The position numbers and the translations under genes were made by a program. Shown here one piece after another: positions 61,601 through 64,000 of a DNA stretch of 64,000 bases (its first letter is position 1; the number at the start of each line of letters is the position of its first letter). The stretch lies in the NCBI GenBank assembly GCA_040752275.1, contig JBFMFH010000062.1:137676-201675 (forward strand), in the 5' to 3' direction. The notes beneath the pieces are model-generated. The model did not search any database, was not told the DNA's origin, and saw nothing but the letters and a program-made list of their open reading frames with translations. This DNA comes from JBFMFH01 sp040752275 (GTDB lineage Bacteria > Acidobacteriota > Vicinamibacteria > Vicinamibacterales > JAKQTR01).

Positions 61601-61880
61601 ACGGGGCGGCTTCGGCGGGGGACGCGGGGGCGGTGCGACACCACCAGCCCCGGATACCCTGTGGGCCGTCAGCGCACTGCTTGCCGGGCAGATGAACTCT
61701 ATGCAGGCGGCCGATGTGGCACCTCCGGCCATCACGCTCGCTGCCGTCACGTCGGCGTTGAACGCCGCCGACGTCGTCATGGCCCGGTGGGCCTCACTGA
61801 AGACGGTGGATCTCCCGGCGTTGAACGCCACACTCAAGGCGGCCGGGCTGCCGGCGATCGGGGGCGACGCTGAACGGTGA
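58629..61880 (+). CDS. Second large exported Asp-box beta-propeller protein (VPS10/sortilin-like)
   Basis: A 1083-residue protein with a signal peptide (MSFRRLVLATALALVAMF in part, cleavage near VPAQ). Asp-box units are regular: TTDAGRTWVPI, STDAGRTWTRL, STDGGDTWKPL, SDDAGQSWTRI, TIDGGKTWAA and TRDGGVTWTEI. A FlgD-like domain (FLWDVHYQPIAG, WVPPGVYTVTLRAGG) and a helical Gly/Ala-rich tail follow. It is a paralogue of the protein at 20684-23773 with the same domain order, but the repeats are diverged. It probably acts outside the cytoplasm; no enzyme activity can be assigned. Confidence 0.82.
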   Translation: MSFRRLVLATALALVAMFASVPAQEPPRISPSLFAEMRWRNIGPHRASRTVAAAGHRRHPYTFYAAAVNGGVWKTTDAGRTWVPIFDDQPTGSIGSIAVAPSDPAVVYVGSGEGLHRPDLSTGDGIYKSTDAGRTWTRLGLNDAQQIPRIDVDPRNANRLFVAALGHPYGPNEERGVFRSLDGGRTFQKVLYKDENTGGNDVDIDPVNPNVVYATLWEERQGPWENAVWAGTNGGIFKSTDGGDTWKPLTNGLPPVIQANLAISPADHRRLYATVAFAERPGSSGSRGTTGIFRSDDAGQSWTRITTDTRPSGRIGGGDLPIPIPHPKFVDTVIMAATVSWKTIDGGKTWAAYKGAPGGEDYQNGWINPDNPDIILLAADQGAVVTLNGGETWSSWYNQSTAQLYHVAADNAFPYRVCSGQQESGSACVASRGNYGAISIRDWLPVGVDEYGYVAPNPLNPDIVYGGRSVSRFDRRTGQVSTVGPMGGRGGGGGAAAPGPVRSVRTMPVVFSEVDKVTLFFANNYLWKTMDGGAHWARISPDLTRQTWETPPNVGKYLDDPAARPQQRGVIYTIAPSYQDIRRIWVGTDDGLIHVTADGGLTWKDVTPPGIGPWAKISLIDAGRFSPLTAYAAVNTIRLDDMRPHIYRTRDGGVTWTEIVTGIPGGGTVNAVREDPRRQGLLFAGTERAVYVSFDDGAHWQSLRLNMAATSVRDLIVKDDDLVAATHGRGFWILDDITPLRQIDAASAEKDAILFEPTTAWRVRWNTSTDMPWPKEEPTGANPPDGAIIDYYLKTAASEPVTLEIRRPDGRLVRRYSSDDPVTPIPDAKSAPVPTYWYRPPQALATAPGMHRFLWDVHYQPIAGAGGGGRGGLPIQGIPYNSPSAVTTPWVPPGVYTVTLRAGGRSDTQPITVKQDPRVKTPAAVMQQVYALTDAMYFGAVEAQAAAAAVATLREQAATIQAQGQVAQALAAFVQKATALEGQRPAVGGGGRGGFGGGRGGGATPPAPDTLWAVSALLAGQMNSMQAADVAPPAITLAAVTSALNAADVVMARWASLKTVDLPALNATLKAAGLPAIGGDAER

Positions 61881-61933
61881 GACCCCAGGGGACGCGCGCC
61901 CGGGCCTCCCCGGAAGACCCGGGTGCAGGGCGG

Positions 61934-61969
61934 TTGACAAGTGTCTTATGTCGTCTTATGGTATAAGAC
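61934..61969 (+). promoter_or_regulatory. vapBC promoter with overlapping operator
   Basis: TTGACA (61934-61939) and TATGGT (61957-61962) are separated by 17 bases. GTCTTATG is repeated twice (61942-61949 and 61953-61960). The second copy forms the inverted repeat GTCTTA-TGGTA-TAAGAC (61953-61969) over the -10 box. The ATG of vapB follows at once, so the transcript is nearly leaderless. This is the expected site for VapB/VapBC autorepression. Confidence 0.75.
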
Positions 61970-62203
61970 ATGCCTGAGACCTTGACGATACGGATCAAAC
62001 CTCACGAGCGCGAGGCGTTGAATAGCGTCGCCAAGTCCTTGGGGAAGAGCGTGTCTGAGGTCGTCCGCGACATTCTGGTTCAGGCCCTCGAGGAGCGGCC
62101 GTTGGCCAGCCGAGCAGGGCACTTGGCCGGGCGGCTGACGCTCGGCCCGGCGTCCGCCGACGCCTTTCGCGCGAAGATCAAGGCCTCCAACTGGCGGCGA
62201 TGA
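61970..62203 (+). CDS. Ribbon-helix-helix antitoxin (VapB-like)
   Basis: A 77-residue protein. The first 45 residues form a ribbon-helix-helix DNA-binding domain (LTIRIKPHEREALNSVAKSL, then SEVVRDILVQALEE), and the C-terminal tail (about 50-77, GRLTLGPASADAFRAKIKASNWRR in pieces) would wrap the toxin. Its stop overlaps the start of the PIN toxin by four bases (ATGA). It should repress its own promoter through the adjacent inverted repeat. Confidence 0.85.
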   Translation: MPETLTIRIKPHEREALNSVAKSLGKSVSEVVRDILVQALEERPLASRAGHLAGRLTLGPASADAFRAKIKASNWRR

Positions 62204-62628
62204 GGGCCTGGCTGCTCGACACGGGGCCACTCGTCGCCTACCTTGATGCGACGGACTCCGCGCATGGTTCGGTGACGACACGCCTCGGCGAGTGGACGGG
62301 CCGGCTCTGCACGACGAGCGCTGTCGTCACCGAGGCCATGCACTTTGTCGCGGCCTCGCCTCGGGGGCCCTCGCTGCTGGCGGCCTTCGCTCGGGAGTCC
62401 GGCCTGCTCGTCTACGAGTGCGCCCAGCCATGGCAGATCGCGGAGGCCGCAGCGCTCATGGCGCAGTACGCCGACACCCCCATGGACTTCGCCGACGCAA
62501 CCCTGGTGCTGCTGGCCGAACGCCTTGGCGTCCTCGACATTGCGACCCTCGACCGGCGCGGCTTCACCGCGTACCGCGTGGCGCGCCGCCGGCCGTTCCG
62601 GCTCGTGCTCGACCGAGATGCCCGATGA
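62200..62628 (+). CDS. PIN-domain ribonuclease toxin (VapC-like)
   Basis: A 142-residue PIN protein. The acidic catalytic residues are visible: D7 in LLDTGPLVAYLD, E45 in VVTEAMHF, D96 and D99 in MDFADATLV, and D113/D118 in LDIATLDRRGF. As a VapC-family toxin it would cleave RNA (often tRNA or rRNA) when freed from the antitoxin encoded just upstream. All key residues are intact, unlike the broken PIN relic at 19390. Confidence 0.88.
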   Translation: MRAWLLDTGPLVAYLDATDSAHGSVTTRLGEWTGRLCTTSAVVTEAMHFVAASPRGPSLLAAFARESGLLVYECAQPWQIAEAAALMAQYADTPMDFADATLVLLAERLGVLDIATLDRRGFTAYRVARRRPFRLVLDRDAR

Positions 62629-62733
62629 TTGCACCGGCCGATCATTGGAGTGATCGACGCGGTGCACACATGGTTCGCTGCGGCGGTGATGGAGCGCGCA
62701 ATCACCGTGCTTGCGGCGGAGAGAGAGCAGGTC

Positions 62734-63864
62734 ATGAGGGTAGGTTCCAACCCCCGACCAGTACCGCCGTGGGAGGAGCTGTTCCGGCTACTCAGGCAGA
62801 TCGAGCCAATCGGCGGTCTCCTCGACGTCGAGTGGCACGGACCGTATTTCATCCCAAGGCCGAAGGAATGGTGTCTTTCGCATTTCCTGCTGTACGGCGG
62901 TCGCGTCTACGGCTCCATCCAGATTGACTGGACGACGCTCACGGCGACGTGGGAGATCGATTCGGGCGAAGTGTCGTACGAAGGAACCACGAGCTCCATG
63001 GAGTGGCGCGACCCCGAGCACGTCTGGCAGCAGGCCCTGCCGCAATTCGTCAGCCGGCTGCGCTCCGCTGTCGTCAATCCGAGCGCGTTCAACCGCCGGA
63101 TGCAGAGGCTCATTCCGCTCGAGGCCCGCACGGGAAGGGTCGTTCGCAAGTGGACGTGGCCAAAGGGCACGCGACCCCCGTTATCGCGTGCCCAGAATCT
63201 CGCCCTCGAGGCGGCGTGCCGCCACGGTGAGACGGCATCCGCATGGCCCTCGCTCACGTCGAACGCGTACCTCGATCTGGCGGCGCGGATGTACGACGCC
63301 GCGTTCCCCGAACTTCGCGCACGTCCTCCTCGAGAGAAGCACGCCGCCAAGGCGGACACCCGTCACGGTGGAATGCTCGACCTGCCGCAGGACGATCCGT
63401 CCGCTTTCCGCCAGTGGTATTCCTCCAGGGTATGGTCCGGCTGCCACCCGTGGGAGATCGTCTTTGGACATCCCCATGGGATCCTCTTCTCCCCGTCGCT
63501 CGACGACCAAGGGGGGTGGCGCTTCTACCTGTCCGTGGACTCCACCGGGCTCTACCTTCGCGCGGCGAAGATGGCCGTTGCGCTCGGCGAGGCAAACGTC
63601 CCCTTCTTGTTACACAAGAAGGCCGCCGTCGTCGCCGCCCTGCGAGGACTGGACGATGTCGAGGTGGGACCAGGCTACGGCCAGTTCCCGGTTGCGCGCC
63701 TCCGTGAGGAGCGGCTCGAGGGGATTGCCCATGTTCGATGGGATCCGATTCCCGAGATTCGTCCCATCACGCCCCTGCAACGTCGTCGAGTGGACCATGT
63801 CCTCCGGACCGGTTCGCCAGCGGGATGGCCCGCACACGAAAGCCACAGCGAGACAGACCTCTAG
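62734..63864 (+). CDS. Hypothetical protein of about 376 residues
   Basis: No family is recognised. The ATG at 62734 is chosen because GGAGAGAG lies before it; the frame is open back to 62629, with a further ATG at 62689. The protein is rich in Trp, Arg and Pro, has no signal peptide or membrane segment, and includes WEELFRLLRQIEPIGGLLDVEWHGPYF in pieces, WQQALPQFVSRLRSAV and WYSSRVWSGCHPWEIVFGHPHG. It is probably cytoplasmic. It follows vapC directly and may be cargo of the same acquired segment. Confidence 0.6.
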   Translation: MRVGSNPRPVPPWEELFRLLRQIEPIGGLLDVEWHGPYFIPRPKEWCLSHFLLYGGRVYGSIQIDWTTLTATWEIDSGEVSYEGTTSSMEWRDPEHVWQQALPQFVSRLRSAVVNPSAFNRRMQRLIPLEARTGRVVRKWTWPKGTRPPLSRAQNLALEAACRHGETASAWPSLTSNAYLDLAARMYDAAFPELRARPPREKHAAKADTRHGGMLDLPQDDPSAFRQWYSSRVWSGCHPWEIVFGHPHGILFSPSLDDQGGWRFYLSVDSTGLYLRAAKMAVALGEANVPFLLHKKAAVVAALRGLDDVEVGPGYGQFPVARLREERLEGIAHVRWDPIPEIRPITPLQRRRVDHVLRTGSPAGWPAHESHSETDL

Positions 63865-64000
63865 TGTCTCGCCGGGTCGAGGAACTTCCTCAGAAACAGC
63901 TCCATCCGGTCCAGCGTGTACATCCACCGGCTGTGTAGCATCGATTCGTGCGTGTCGTCGGGGAACACGATGAGTTCCGTGTAGACGTCACGCTGCCGCA
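63861..64000 (-). CDS. C-terminus of a prolyl oligopeptidase-family (S9) peptidase (partial)
   Basis: Only the last 45 codons are inside the window; the gene continues past the right edge. They read RQRDVYTELIVFPDDTHESM, then LHSRWMYTLDRMELFLRKFL. This is the final strand and helices of an S9 alpha/beta-hydrolase, with the catalytic His in DDTHE. Such enzymes cleave short peptides and are often exported in this phylum. The Ser and Asp of the triad lie outside. Confidence 0.75.
   Translation of the reverse strand, partial: RQRDVYTELIVFPDDTHESMLHSRWMYTLDRMELFLRKFLDPARH

Overview
This is a high-GC bacterial contig with one 10-base assembly gap at 58557-58566. Gene content points to Acidobacteriota, most likely a Vicinamibacteria-type genome. 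The indicators are acidobacterial VWA-domain secreted proteins, two giant exported Asp-box (VPS10/sortilin-like) proteins, many Tat- and Sec-exported glycoside hydrolases, and short heptameric repeats between genes. The assignment is inferred from gene families, because no rRNA or core phylogenetic marker set is present.

Layout. 1-6.5 kb: the end of a MoeB-type sulfur-carrier adenylyltransferase with a rhodanese domain, then a complete ISC iron-sulfur assembly operon (rrf2/iscR-like, iscS, iscU, iscA, hscB, hscA, fdx, iscX) behind a clear sigma-70 promoter overlapped by an IscR-type palindrome. 6.6-12.7 kb: a vitamin B12 uptake unit on the minus strand (BtuF-, BtuC- and BtuD-like proteins and a TonB-dependent receptor) headed by a cobalamin riboswitch. 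12.9-16 kb: superoxide dismutase, a probable selenocysteine-containing peroxiredoxin with an in-frame UGA and a bacterial SECIS hairpin, and molybdopterin genes moeA and moaB. 16-28.5 kb: a GH3 enzyme, an FmdB-like zinc ribbon, an orphan Dam-type methylase, toxin-antitoxin/ATPase debris, a large VPS10-like protein, tRNA-Arg(ACG), a MatC/SLC13-like permease, a tetraheme cytochrome, a GH99-like protein, tadA and tRNA-Ser(CGA).

28.5-37.5 kb is an accessory, rearranged stretch. It holds a broken helicase of the TOTE conflict-system type between 34-bp direct repeats, two DUF433/DUF5615 toxin-antitoxin-like pairs (one frameshifted), a possible transposase remnant, a VWA protein, and the mercury-methylation pair hgcA-hgcB. 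The hgcA 5' end looks truncated beside an inverted-repeat element that recurs at 58.5 kb next to the assembly gap. A 3'-truncated methyltransferase and a response regulator without its output domain follow.

37.6-64 kb: a methyltransferase, an exported multi-rhodanese protein, an ECF sigma/anti-sigma pair, an NtrC-type two-component system, a VWA-OmpA pair, remnants (VWA tail, possible HEPN fusion), a Tat-exported GH127 enzyme followed by ApbE, Gfo/Idh/MocA and DoxX genes, a P1 peptidase, a second VPS10-like giant, a complete vapBC module with promoter and operator, and the C-terminus of an S9 peptidase.

Functional links (inference): the ISC operon, B12 import, the corrinoid protein HgcA with its ferredoxin HgcB, and the tetraheme cytochrome suggest a cell with substantial anaerobic or microaerobic redox metabolism. 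Superoxide dismutase and the peroxiredoxin provide oxygen defence.
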